Below are positions 23,771 through 32,170 of a stretch of 64,000 nucleotides of DNA, piece by piece; position 1 is the first letter of the stretch, and each line of letters begins with the position of its first letter. The notes under the pieces were generated by a model. It had not been told where the DNA came from. It did not search any database and saw only the letters and a program-made list of their open reading frames with translations. A program made the translations under genes and the position numbers. Where the stretch lies: assembly GCF_000686945.1 (NCBI RefSeq), contig NZ_JMME01000001.1, positions 248,001 to 312,000 on the forward strand. Direction: 5' to 3'. This DNA comes from Selenomonas sp. AE3005 (lineage in GTDB: Bacteria > Bacillota > Negativicutes > Selenomonadales > Selenomonadaceae).

Positions 23771-26026
23771 ATGGAAACAATTATGCAAATAAACGGAGTG
23801 TTAAATCACTTTGTTTGGGGGCCGCCTGGCCTGCTTTTGCTGGTGGGGACAGGTATCTATCTGACTATTCTGCTCGGCTTGCCCCAGCTCCGTTATTTCT
23901 TCCGGGCTCTGGCCGAAGTATTCAGCTTTAGAAAAAAAGGCGAAGATGATAAAACCATTTCCGCATTTGCGGCGATGACTACAGCGCTGGCAGCAACGGT
24001 GGGAACCGGCAACATTGCCGGGGTAGCAACAGCCTTGCACCTGGGGGGGCCTGGGGCTTTGGTCTGGATGCTCGTTTCGGCCTTTTTGGGCATGTGCACC
24101 AAGTTTGCTGAAGTAACGCTGTCTGTTCATTTCCGCAAAAAGGATGCGCAGGGCGATTGGCGCGGCGGTCCCATTTATGTTTTGGAATATGGCCTGGGTG
24201 AGTGGGGCGGCGTATGGAAACATATCGGAAAGTTTCTGGCTGTTCTGTTCGCACTGTTTGCGCTGCTGGCGTCCTTGGGGATGGGGACGGCTGTTCAGGC
24301 AAATTCTGTTGCTGAAGTGCTGTTCAAGGGCTGGAACGTGGACCCTCTGTACAGCGGAGTGATAATGGCTGGCGTGGTAGGTCTGGTTATCATCGGCGGA
24401 CTCAGCAGTCTTTCCCGGGTGGCTGTGCTGGTTGTGCCCTTCATGGTCGTTTTTTATATTGTGGGGGCCGGTGTTTTACTGCTGAGTTACGGGGCGCATA
24501 TTCCGGCTGCTATTGTAACCGCCTTGCAGATGGCTTTCAACTTGGACACTTCTGCCGTGGCCGGAGGGGCAGCAGGCTGGTGTGTAATGGAAGCTATGCA
24601 GCGCGGCATTGCCCGCGGCGTATTTTCCAATGAGGCCGGTATGGGCTCTGCCCCTATGGCCTATGCCACAGCGGAGTGTGTTCATCCTGTGCAGATAGGT
24701 TTGTATGGTATCTTTGAAGTGTTTTTGGATACCTTTGTTATCTGTACGATTACGGGACTGTCAATTCTGGTGACAGGTACGATGACATACTTCCCGGAAC
24801 TGACGGGGGCGCAGCTGGTACTGCAGGCGTTTGAACTGGCGATGGGCCCGGCCGGTAAATACATTCTTTCCCTCGGTATGCTGCTCTTTGCTTTCACGAC
24901 AATACTCGGCTGGTATTGGTACGCGGAAACAGCAGGGACATATTTGTTCGGTGTACGGTTCAAAGCGGTCATGAAACCGCTGTTGATTTTGATGATTATT
25001 GTCGGAGCCTCCGGCTGGCATTTAGTTGACGCCTCCGGCTATGAATTTTTGAATAACATATGGAATATTTCGGATACGCTCAACGGTCTGATGGCTTTTC
25101 CCAACCTGATTGGCCTGCTTTTGCTTTCGCTGACGCTGCGGCGGCTGGTGAAGGATTATGAGGCGCAAAAGGAACAGAATACGTCTATTTCGTCTGAAAA
25201 ACGATGGTCCGAGAATATGCGGCAGGTGCTACTGGTGTCTGTTTGTGCAGCTTTGCTGCCGCTGGCCATAATTTTCGCTGGCAATAGTTCGCGTGATGAT
25301 TTCCGTACAAATGACGTTTCCCTGCAAAAGGTAGTGGATAGCGGCCAGTTAGTTCTGGGGGTTGATGACAATTTCCCACCAATGAGTTTTACGGGCGATG
25401 ATGGGGAAATGGCCGGGTTTGACATTGACCTGATGCGTGAGATTTGTTCCCGGCTGGGCGTTGAGTGTGTGGTGCGTCCCATTGCCTGGAAACACAAGGA
25501 CGATGAACTTAATAGCCGGAATATTGACTGTGTGGGCAGTATGTCTGTAATCCCGCAGGCCCAGAAGGATATGAGTCTGTCGGAAGCCTATGTAAAAGAT
25601 AATCTGATTTTTGTTGTGCGTGACGATAGCAATGTTATGTCACTGCGTGACCTAAAAGGTAAAGTGCTGGGCACACAGGCAGGCTCAACAACATTTGATG
25701 CTGTTCATGCCTCAGAACTTTGCCAGGATATAAAGGTGGTTTCCCTGCCGGACAATATAACGGTGCTGCAACAGCTGAAAGAAGGTACGTTGGATGCTGG
25801 CCTGGTTGATTCGCTGGCGGCATTTTATTTCATTCGTTCGAGCCATGAGCGCTATTTTATTCTTCACGACAGCCTTAGTGAAGAGGCTTTGGCTATGGGA
25901 TTCCGCAAAGAGGACAAAGAACTGCGTAACCGGGTACAAAAAATCCTTAGCGAAATGAAGGCTGACGCTACGTTGGGAAAAATATCGCAAAAGTGGTTTA
26001 AAAGCGATATTATGATTGTCAAGTAA
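23771..26026 (+). CDS. Amino-acid:cation symporter (AGCS) fused to a solute-binding domain (SBP_bac_3)
   Basis: Residues 1-465 are a complete AGCS/AlsT-type alanine or glycine:Na+ symporter. It has G-T-G-I-Y-L-T near the start, A-A-T-V-G-T-G-N-I-A-G-V-A-T-A, G-G-P-I-Y-V-L-E-Y and G-V-F-S-N-E-A-G-M-G-S-A-P-M-A. After a charged linker an extra membrane helix (about 470-492) leads to a roughly 240-residue amino-acid-type binding domain. That domain has L-V-L-G-V-D-D-N-F-P-P-M-S-F, G-F-D-I-D-L-M, L-K-G-K-V-L-G-T-Q-A-G-S-T and a closing K-I-S-Q-K-W-F. No stop or frameshift separates the parts, so this is a true fusion. ATG 23771 fits the symporter start; ATG 23741 is possible. A kinase gene follows after 20 bases. 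Confidence 0.9.
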   Translation: METIMQINGVLNHFVWGPPGLLLLVGTGIYLTILLGLPQLRYFFRALAEVFSFRKKGEDDKTISAFAAMTTALAATVGTGNIAGVATALHLGGPGALVWMLVSAFLGMCTKFAEVTLSVHFRKKDAQGDWRGGPIYVLEYGLGEWGGVWKHIGKFLAVLFALFALLASLGMGTAVQANSVAEVLFKGWNVDPLYSGVIMAGVVGLVIIGGLSSLSRVAVLVVPFMVVFYIVGAGVLLLSYGAHIPAAIVTALQMAFNLDTSAVAGGAAGWCVMEAMQRGIARGVFSNEAGMGSAPMAYATAECVHPVQIGLYGIFEVFLDTFVICTITGLSILVTGTMTYFPELTGAQLVLQAFELAMGPAGKYILSLGMLLFAFTTILGWYWYAETAGTYLFGVRFKAVMKPLLILMIIVGASGWHLVDASGYEFLNNIWNISDTLNGLMAFPNLIGLLLLSLTLRRLVKDYEAQKEQNTSISSEKRWSENMRQVLLVSVCAALLPLAIIFAGNSSRDDFRTNDVSLQKVVDSGQLVLGVDDNFPPMSFTGDDGEMAGFDIDLMREICSRLGVECVVRPIAWKHKDDELNSRNIDCVGSMSVIPQAQKDMSLSEAYVKDNLIFVVRDDSNVMSLRDLKGKVLGTQAGSTTFDAVHASELCQDIKVVSLPDNITVLQQLKEGTLDAGLVDSLAAFYFIRSSHERYFILHDSLSEEALAMGFRKEDKELRNRVQKILSEMKADATLGKISQKWFKSDIMIVK

Positions 26027-26046
26027 ACTCTGTCAGGAGGAAGAAC

Positions 26047-28845
26047 ATGGAGGCAAAAAAACATATAAATGCGAGTTCTGTCCTGAAGAGAATAGATATG
26101 ACCACGGTTATTATAATGTTTTTCCTGGCTGTCTTTATGGCTTATTACACCATGCTGCAGTCGGAGATGAAACAGAAAATTATCGTTAATCAGGAACTGG
26201 TCGCTACCAGGGCCGCAGGTCAGATAAACGATTATCTCTCCACAGGTGTCAGCATTATACGGGGAACCTCGTACACTCTTGATGACATGATTCGCAAGCG
26301 GAAATCTCATGCGGCTATGCTCGATTTTTTGCAGAATCAGTCAGCGGCAGCCAAACACCTTACAGCAGAAAATTCGCCGGGATTATATGCTGTGGTGGAG
26401 GGGGATTTCCTTGATGGTACTGGCTGGATTCCGCATGATGGTTATATACCGCAGGAGCGCCCCTGGTATGGATGTGCGATGGCGAATATCGGACAGGTAG
26501 CTGTCGTGGACCCCTATCTTGACGCGCAAACCCATACTATGAAGATTGCGTTAGCCAAGTCGCTCTGTGATGTGAAAAGTGTGGTGGCCATGGACTTTTC
26601 CCTGGAACACCTGCAGAATATGACGGAGGAACTGGCGGCCCATGGCGATTCCGATATTGAAATCATTTTGGACCGCAAGTATCAGGTCTTAGCCCATTCG
26701 GACAAGGCGGAAGTTGGTAAATGCTATCTTGACGAAGAAGAGACGTTTGGCAGGGCACTTATCGATAAGCTGCGTTCTTCTAATGAGAAGTATATTTCTT
26801 TCCGGTACGGTGATGCGGAGTATATCGCGTACACGCTGCCGGTAGCAAATTCCTGGCAATGCGTGTCGGTGTTTGACGCGACAGCGACCTTTGCCCAGCT
26901 GCGAAGAACCCTTGTTCTGACTATCTTTGTGCTATTGCTGGTTGTATCCATACTGATGATCATCATGACCCGTTACGAAAAAAAGACGCGTCTGGCACAG
27001 GAACTAAATCAGAAAGCAGAAAGTGCAGCTTTAGCCAGTAAGGCCAAGTCGGCATTTTTGTCGAATATGTCCCATGAGATACGCACCCCTATCAATGCGG
27101 TGCTGGGCATGAACGAAATGATTCTGCGTGAGAGCCGCGAGCCTAATGTAATCGAGTATTCCGAGAACATTCGTACAGCCGGCAATACGCTGTTGGGGAT
27201 TATCAATGATATCCTTGACTTCTCCAAAATCGAGGCAGGGAAGTTGGAAATCATTCCCGTGGATTATGACCTTTCTTCCATGCTGAATGACCTGGTTAAT
27301 ATGATTCATACCCGCGCTGACGCCAAGGGGCTGACGCTTTTGTTGGATTTTGACCAGGAAACACCGCGCCTGCTCTTTGGTGATGAGGTGCGCGTCAAGC
27401 AGGTCATTACGAATATCCTAACCAATGCGGTGAAATATACAGAAAAAGGCAGTGTAACGCTGAAAGTAGGGTTTGAACGGATTCCGGCGGCGCCGGAGGA
27501 GGTTCTGCTCACTGTGTCGGTTAAGGATACCGGTATTGGCATAAAATCGGAAGATATGAAAAAATTATTCTCCAAGTTTGAGCGCATAGAGGAAAAGCGC
27601 AACCGCAACGTGGAAGGAACCGGCCTCGGCATGACCATAACGCTTAATCTGCTGGAAAAAATGGGTTCCGCCCTGCAGGTGAAAAGTACTTATGGTGCTG
27701 GCTCGACGTTTTCCTTTAAACTGCGGCAGCGTGTGGTCAAGTGGGTGCCGCTTGGCGACTATAAAGAGTCTTACCAGGCTTTGCTGAAAGGACATAAGAA
27801 ATATCGCGAGAAATTTACGGCCCCGGAGGCCCTGGTGCTTATGGTTGATGACAATCCGATGAATCTGACGGTGTTCAAGAGCCTGATTAAGCAGACCAGG
27901 GTACAGGTGGACACGGCAAATGATGGCGATGAAGGCCTTTTGCTGGCGCAGGAGAAAAAATACGATATCATTTTCCTCGACCACATGATGCCTAACAAGG
28001 ACGGTATTGAAACGCTGCAGGAACTGAAAGGTCAGACAGGCGGCCCTAATCTGACAACACCTGTAATCTGCCTGACGGCGAATGCCGTTTCCGGGGCCCG
28101 CGAACAGTACATTGAGGCTGGTTTCAATGACTATCTGACCAAACCTATTGATACAACTAAGCTCGAAGATATGCTGCTGACATATTTGCCGGCGGAAAAG
28201 CTGCGTGAGGCCGGGGAAGAGGACATGGCGGCGCAGGAAAATATGGATATTCCGGCAAGCCTGGCACCCCTCAAAGGGGCAGATTGGCTGGACCTCAGTA
28301 TTGGCATACAAAACAGCGGTTCTGCCGAGGCATATCTGCCGCTGCTGCGGATTTTCTATGATTCCATTGATGAAATGGAACAGGCCATCGAGGGCTTTTA
28401 TGCTGATAGAAATCTGAAAGACTATACCATTAAGGTGCATGCGCTGAAAAGTTCGGCCAGAATTATTGGGGCCAAGGATTTCGGTGAAGAGGCACAGCTG
28501 CTGGAAAATGCCGGCAAGGCGGGAAATATGGATTATATCCGCGCCCATCATGAGAAATTTATCGAAACCTATAGAGGTTTTAAGGCCCCCTTGGCGGCGG
28601 TCTTTGCGGCAGCACAGCTGATGGATGATACGGATAAACCCGAGGCAGATATGGAACTGATGGCCAGTGTCTACGAAGAAATGCAGGCGGCAGCGGAAGA
28701 TATGGATTGCGACCGCCTGGAAGATATTTTAACCGAGATGGACGAGTACCGTATCCCTGCTGCAGATGCCGAACTCTATAAAAAGATTAGACAAGCTGTA
28801 GAACATTACGACTACGAAACCATTTTGTCATTGCTGAAAAAATGA
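26047..28845 (+). CDS. Hybrid sensor histidine kinase (Cache-HisKA-HATPase-REC-Hpt)
   Basis: The 932-aa protein has a membrane helix at about 17-37, an extracellular Cache-like sensor (about 40-285 with R-P-W-Y-G and V-D-P-Y-L-D), and a second helix at about 285-307. HisKA follows with the phospho-acceptor in N-M-S-H-E-I-R-T-P-I-N-A, then HATPase_c with N-A-V-K-Y, D-T-G-I-G-I and G-T-G-L-G-M. A receiver (V-D-D-N-P-M-N, I-I-F-L-D-H-M-M-P) and a C-terminal Hpt domain (V-H-A-L-K-S-S-A-R) complete the phosphorelay. AGGAGG is 8 bases before the ATG. It lies between the transporter fusion and a receiver-GGDEF gene, which suggests that it senses the transporter or its ligand and passes phosphate to that regulator. 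Confidence 0.94.
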   Translation: MEAKKHINASSVLKRIDMTTVIIMFFLAVFMAYYTMLQSEMKQKIIVNQELVATRAAGQINDYLSTGVSIIRGTSYTLDDMIRKRKSHAAMLDFLQNQSAAAKHLTAENSPGLYAVVEGDFLDGTGWIPHDGYIPQERPWYGCAMANIGQVAVVDPYLDAQTHTMKIALAKSLCDVKSVVAMDFSLEHLQNMTEELAAHGDSDIEIILDRKYQVLAHSDKAEVGKCYLDEEETFGRALIDKLRSSNEKYISFRYGDAEYIAYTLPVANSWQCVSVFDATATFAQLRRTLVLTIFVLLLVVSILMIIMTRYEKKTRLAQELNQKAESAALASKAKSAFLSNMSHEIRTPINAVLGMNEMILRESREPNVIEYSENIRTAGNTLLGIINDILDFSKIEAGKLEIIPVDYDLSSMLNDLVNMIHTRADAKGLTLLLDFDQETPRLLFGDEVRVKQVITNILTNAVKYTEKGSVTLKVGFERIPAAPEEVLLTVSVKDTGIGIKSEDMKKLFSKFERIEEKRNRNVEGTGLGMTITLNLLEKMGSALQVKSTYGAGSTFSFKLRQRVVKWVPLGDYKESYQALLKGHKKYREKFTAPEALVLMVDDNPMNLTVFKSLIKQTRVQVDTANDGDEGLLLAQEKKYDIIFLDHMMPNKDGIETLQELKGQTGGPNLTTPVICLTANAVSGAREQYIEAGFNDYLTKPIDTTKLEDMLLTYLPAEKLREAGEEDMAAQENMDIPASLAPLKGADWLDLSIGIQNSGSAEAYLPLLRIFYDSIDEMEQAIEGFYADRNLKDYTIKVHALKSSARIIGAKDFGEEAQLLENAGKAGNMDYIRAHHEKFIETYRGFKAPLAAVFAAAQLMDDTDKPEADMELMASVYEEMQAAAEDMDCDRLEDILTEMDEYRIPAADAELYKKIRQAVEHYDYETILSLLKK

Positions 28846-28905
28846 TGGAATAAAAATAAAAGAAAAATAAACGTGAAGATAGATGGTAGAAGGTAGGAGA
28901 TAAAT

Positions 28906-30270
28906 ATGGGAGTATGGATTGTAGTTGTAGATGATGACGCCCTGACGCTGACGCATGTTAAGCGTATCCTGCGCGAGCATGATATGCGTGTCAGCTGCCT
29001 GCGTTCCGGACGTGACTTGTTGAAATTTATGACCAAAAATTCGCCGGATTTGGTATTGCTCGATGTACAGATGCCGGAAAAGGACGGGTTTGAAACCTTT
29101 CAGGAACTGCGGAAACTGGAAGAGCAGGCCGGCCGGGCGTCTACACCTATCATATTCTTAAGCGGCATGGAAACAAGTGAGGTGGAGAGCCGCAGTTTTG
29201 AACAGGGGGCAGCGGATTTTATTCGCAAGCCTATCCATAAGGATATCCTCATAAGACGCATAATGAATACCGTCAATCATAACAAGGAAATCGAGAGCCT
29301 GAAAGAAGAGGCGGCGCTCGACAAGCTGACCGGTTTTTTGAATAAAGCGGCAGGTACAGCCAGAATTGCCAAACTCTGTGCCGGGCAGTCAGGTATGTTG
29401 GTGGTTTTCGACCTTGATAATTTCAAGATGGTCAATGATATTTATGGTCACAGCATGGGCGATAAGTTTTTGCAGGCTTTGGCTGATGTTGTCCGGCGTA
29501 ATATCAGGGTGCAGGACGTGGTGGCGCGAATTGGCGGAGACGAGTTCATGGGCTTTTTCGCCAATATGGTAAATGAAACGGCGTTGTCCAGCCTGCATCG
29601 CAGACTGAATGAGGGGCTGCTTAAAGAGGCGGTAAAACTAGCCGGGGAGAGCTTTGACATTCCCCTGAGCATTTCAATGGGGGCCGTATTGGTACCGGAC
29701 CATGGACGGGACTATGAGATGCTCTTTCCCCTGGCTGACAGTGCCCTGTATAAGGTAAAACAAAATGGCAAGAACGGCAGCAGGTTGTATGGACAGGATG
29801 GCGTAACCGAGTTAACCGGTGAGACTGATATCAAAAATGAGTTTATCCATATTACGCAGCTGGTGGAGGGCTGGCAGCGAAGTGGCGGGGCGATTTCTAT
29901 CGACCTGGAGAAATTCTCCCTTATCTATCGGTTCCTGCGGCAGTTCTACAAGCGCTATGGCGGCATGGTCGTCAAACTGATGTTTATCCTGTCGGAAGAA
30001 AATAATGGGGAGAAACGCCCATACAGTCTGTTGGATGCTGCCGACAGATTCGAGCTCTGCCTGCAGGACACCCTGCGGAAAAGCGATATGATACTGCGGC
30101 ACAAGCCTAATCAGTTTTTTGTACTTTTGCAGAATCTTTCGGAGAATGATTTCCCCGTCGTGTTCAATCGTATCATGGATGTCTGGGAGGCCGGGGACAA
30201 TCATGCCGGTATTCATATCGAATATCTCATGGAGTATGTAATCTATGAGAAAGAAAACTACGATAAATAA
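28906..30270 (+). CDS. Response regulator with diguanylate cyclase (REC-GGDEF)
   Basis: The 454-aa protein starts with a receiver domain (V-V-V-D-D-D-A-L, L-V-L-L-D-V-Q-M-P, a late I-R-K-P) and continues with a GGDEF domain (about 145-305). The intact active site is R-I-G-G-D-E-F, preceded by an R-V-Q-D inhibitory I-site and by V-V-F-D-L-D-N-F-K-M-V-N-D. It should make c-di-GMP when phosphorylated. The last about 140 residues are helical and unrecognised. TAGGAG precedes ATG 28906. As the last of three genes, it is the likely output of the upstream hybrid kinase. Confidence 0.92.
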   Translation: MGVWIVVVDDDALTLTHVKRILREHDMRVSCLRSGRDLLKFMTKNSPDLVLLDVQMPEKDGFETFQELRKLEEQAGRASTPIIFLSGMETSEVESRSFEQGAADFIRKPIHKDILIRRIMNTVNHNKEIESLKEEAALDKLTGFLNKAAGTARIAKLCAGQSGMLVVFDLDNFKMVNDIYGHSMGDKFLQALADVVRRNIRVQDVVARIGGDEFMGFFANMVNETALSSLHRRLNEGLLKEAVKLAGESFDIPLSISMGAVLVPDHGRDYEMLFPLADSALYKVKQNGKNGSRLYGQDGVTELTGETDIKNEFIHITQLVEGWQRSGGAISIDLEKFSLIYRFLRQFYKRYGGMVVKLMFILSEENNGEKRPYSLLDAADRFELCLQDTLRKSDMILRHKPNQFFVLLQNLSENDFPVVFNRIMDVWEAGDNHAGIHIEYLMEYVIYEKENYDK

Positions 30271-30312
30271 AGATTTAACCCCAACAGGGGGCTGGCAGGG
30301 GAAAAAGAAAAT

Positions 30313-30342
30313 TTGACTGAATTAGGGAAAATGAGTTATTAT
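30313..30342 (+). promoter_or_regulatory. Promoter upstream of the 30.45 kb gene
   Basis: TTGACT (30313-30318) and TATTAT (30337-30342) are spaced by 18 bases. The predicted transcript starts about 100 bases before the next gene and crosses a terminator-like hairpin. Confidence 0.6.
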
Positions 30343-30404
30343 AGGTAAGCAAAGGAGCATATTTTACCTACTTATTTAACTTTAAGCAGATTTTGATTTG
30401 TATG

Positions 30405-30434
30405 AGCTCTTAGGCATAGCCTAGGGGCTTTTTC
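30405..30434 (+). terminator. Terminator-like hairpin in the leader of the 30.45 kb gene (possible attenuator)
   Basis: AGCTCTTAGGC pairs over 11 positions with GCCTAGGGGCT across ATA, followed by TTTTT. It lies between a promoter and the start codon on the same strand, 17 bases before the ATG, so it can attenuate transcription or end a short RNA. Confidence 0.65.
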
Positions 30435-30450
30435 TATATGGGAGCAGGCC

Positions 30451-31158
30451 ATGAAAGAGGAAACCATTGCAAAGATAAAAGAAGAAACGGCCTCCTGGCA
30501 GTATATGCAGGAACTGCCGGATACCTGGCAGGGCTTTACCCTTGACCGGGAACCGGCTGTCGGCAAGGATAAGTATGACTTGTACCGTTATGTCAATGAA
30601 GAATGGCATAAAAGCGCCATTGTTTACTTTCATGAAGAAACCCATGAGTACAAGGTCAGATTAAAAATTGGCCTCATAGAATTCTGCCGTATAGAATTCA
30701 TTACCGGCAGCCTGGCTGAGTTTGAGGAGCTTTTAAAAGCGCAGTTTGAGCAAATGCTCCATGATATGGCTGAGTTTAATCCTGCGACTTTAAGCAGTAT
30801 TGTCGTGGATAAGAAAATTCTGACCTGGGAGGCAGGGCAGGAACTGCCGGCGGAAAAGGAAGGTTTCTCCCTGTTTATCCGTCCGCAGGAACCGGTCAAA
30901 ATCAATAATGGCTCGTATATTGTTATCGATTATGTAAATTTTGCGTTAGAAAGCAGCTTTACGGTTTATTATAATATTTACCGGGACGAGTTCTTTGCTG
31001 AGGCTCGTATATGGAATATTCCCGATGTAAGTTACGAATTTGACGCCAGCGACTTGGAGGAGCTGGAGGAAAAATTGCGGAGCCGTATGACAGCACGCTT
31101 GCAGCAGGTGCGCGGCTGGGCAGAGGAGCAGGCACGAAAGGAGCAGGAAAAAGCATGA
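30451..31158 (+). CDS. Unrecognised protein with two internal repeats
   Basis: This 235-aa soluble acidic protein has no family I know. The two halves (residues about 8-112 and 116-220) look like copies of one domain. Each starts with W-x-x-x-x-E-L-P ... G-F-T/S, continues with a Y-D/I-x-Y-x-V-N strand region, and ends in an E-F-E-E-L/L-E-E-L helix. The C-terminus is a charged, coiled-coil-like Q-A-R-K-E-Q-E-K-A. GGGAGCAGG precedes the ATG and the stop overlaps the start of the nucleoid-associated protein gene, so the two are coupled. Its role is unknown, perhaps assisting the DNA-associated partner. Confidence 0.7.
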   Translation: MKEETIAKIKEETASWQYMQELPDTWQGFTLDREPAVGKDKYDLYRYVNEEWHKSAIVYFHEETHEYKVRLKIGLIEFCRIEFITGSLAEFEELLKAQFEQMLHDMAEFNPATLSSIVVDKKILTWEAGQELPAEKEGFSLFIRPQEPVKINNGSYIVIDYVNFALESSFTVYYNIYRDEFFAEARIWNIPDVSYEFDASDLEELEEKLRSRMTARLQQVRGWAEEQARKEQEKA

Positions 31159-32156
31159 TAATCATAGATAAGGCAATACTTCATATACTGGACTTTAATT
31201 CGGGCATGACGGTGTATTCTGACGAAACTTTGACGGTACAGGACAGTATCGAAACGTTTTTGCTGAAACATATAGAAAAGGCCTGGGGAAGTCAAGATGC
31301 CAAACCAGGCTCTTTCTATGATGACAGTCATTGCCAGGAGCTGCTTAGTGAATACCTGGCGGGGGAAATGTCCTTTGTGCCGTTTTCCAAGGAACTGGCC
31401 AAGAAACTCGAAGAGGCTTTTGTTCATGCTGAGGAAATGGCCTCGGCCGATGTTATTGTGGCTGATGTACGTATTGATGATGTGCGTCAGATTGTCATTT
31501 TTAAATCCAACAGCCATATCGGCTATACCCATCAGGTGAATCAGACGGATAAGGGCATAAAGAATGAAATCATCAATCACTATTCCATCATGCCTAACCT
31601 CAGTCAGAAAATGGAAGAATATGCGTTCATCAATGCGGAAACGAAAGAAATTTCGGTGACGGCGAAAAAATATACCATTGATGGCAGCAGTGTCTATGTA
31701 TTTCCGGAAATCCTGCTGGAATGCAGCCTGGCTCCTTCCCCGAAGGAGGCCATAAAGAACCTCAGCAAGACGGCGGCAAAGGTGGCCGAGGCCTATGGTC
31801 AGGACAAGGTGGCTACCGAGGCGGCAGTGAAAAGCTATGTGACGGAAAATATGCAGAGCAGTGACGAGCTCGACCTCGTGGAGGCCGGCAAGGAGATATT
31901 CAAGGAGAATCCTTCCATGCAGGCGGACTTTGACAATGCCATCAAAGAGGCCGGTTTTACCGAACCGGTAAAAATGGACCAGGAGGCAACCATCAAGAAG
32001 ATGTGCAAGCATAAGTTAAAGACGGATACGGGGATAGAACTGACAATTCCCTCGGATTACTTTGACAATACGGAGTATCTCGAGTTCCACAACAACGATG
32101 ATGGTACCCTGTCCATTATGCTTAAACACATCGGCAATATCGTAAATCGTGGCTGA
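31155..32156 (+). CDS. Nucleoid-associated protein, NdpA/YejK (NA37) family
   Basis: The 333-aa protein follows the 37-kDa nucleoid-associated family. It has an N-terminal I-I-I-D-K-A-I-L-H-I-L-D segment, the F-V-x-x-S-K/A-D-V-I-V-A-D-V region in the middle, and a basic tail. Family members associate with DNA; the exact role in this phylum is not established. Its ATG sits in an ATGA overlap with the preceding gene. The following gene hflX begins 14 bases later, so the three genes are probably one transcript. A predicted long antisense frame here is a shadow. Confidence 0.8.
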   Translation: MIIIDKAILHILDFNSGMTVYSDETLTVQDSIETFLLKHIEKAWGSQDAKPGSFYDDSHCQELLSEYLAGEMSFVPFSKELAKKLEEAFVHAEEMASADVIVADVRIDDVRQIVIFKSNSHIGYTHQVNQTDKGIKNEIINHYSIMPNLSQKMEEYAFINAETKEISVTAKKYTIDGSSVYVFPEILLECSLAPSPKEAIKNLSKTAAKVAEAYGQDKVATEAAVKSYVTENMQSSDELDLVEAGKEIFKENPSMQADFDNAIKEAGFTEPVKMDQEATIKKMCKHKLKTDTGIELTIPSDYFDNTEYLEFHNNDDGTLSIMLKHIGNIVNRG

Positions 32157-32170
32157 CCGGGAGAAAAAAC

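Noticed and set aside
27565-28551. 328-codon minus-strand frame opposite the hybrid kinase
   Set aside because: The plus-strand receiver and Hpt motifs are clear; the antisense frame has no motif or start signal.
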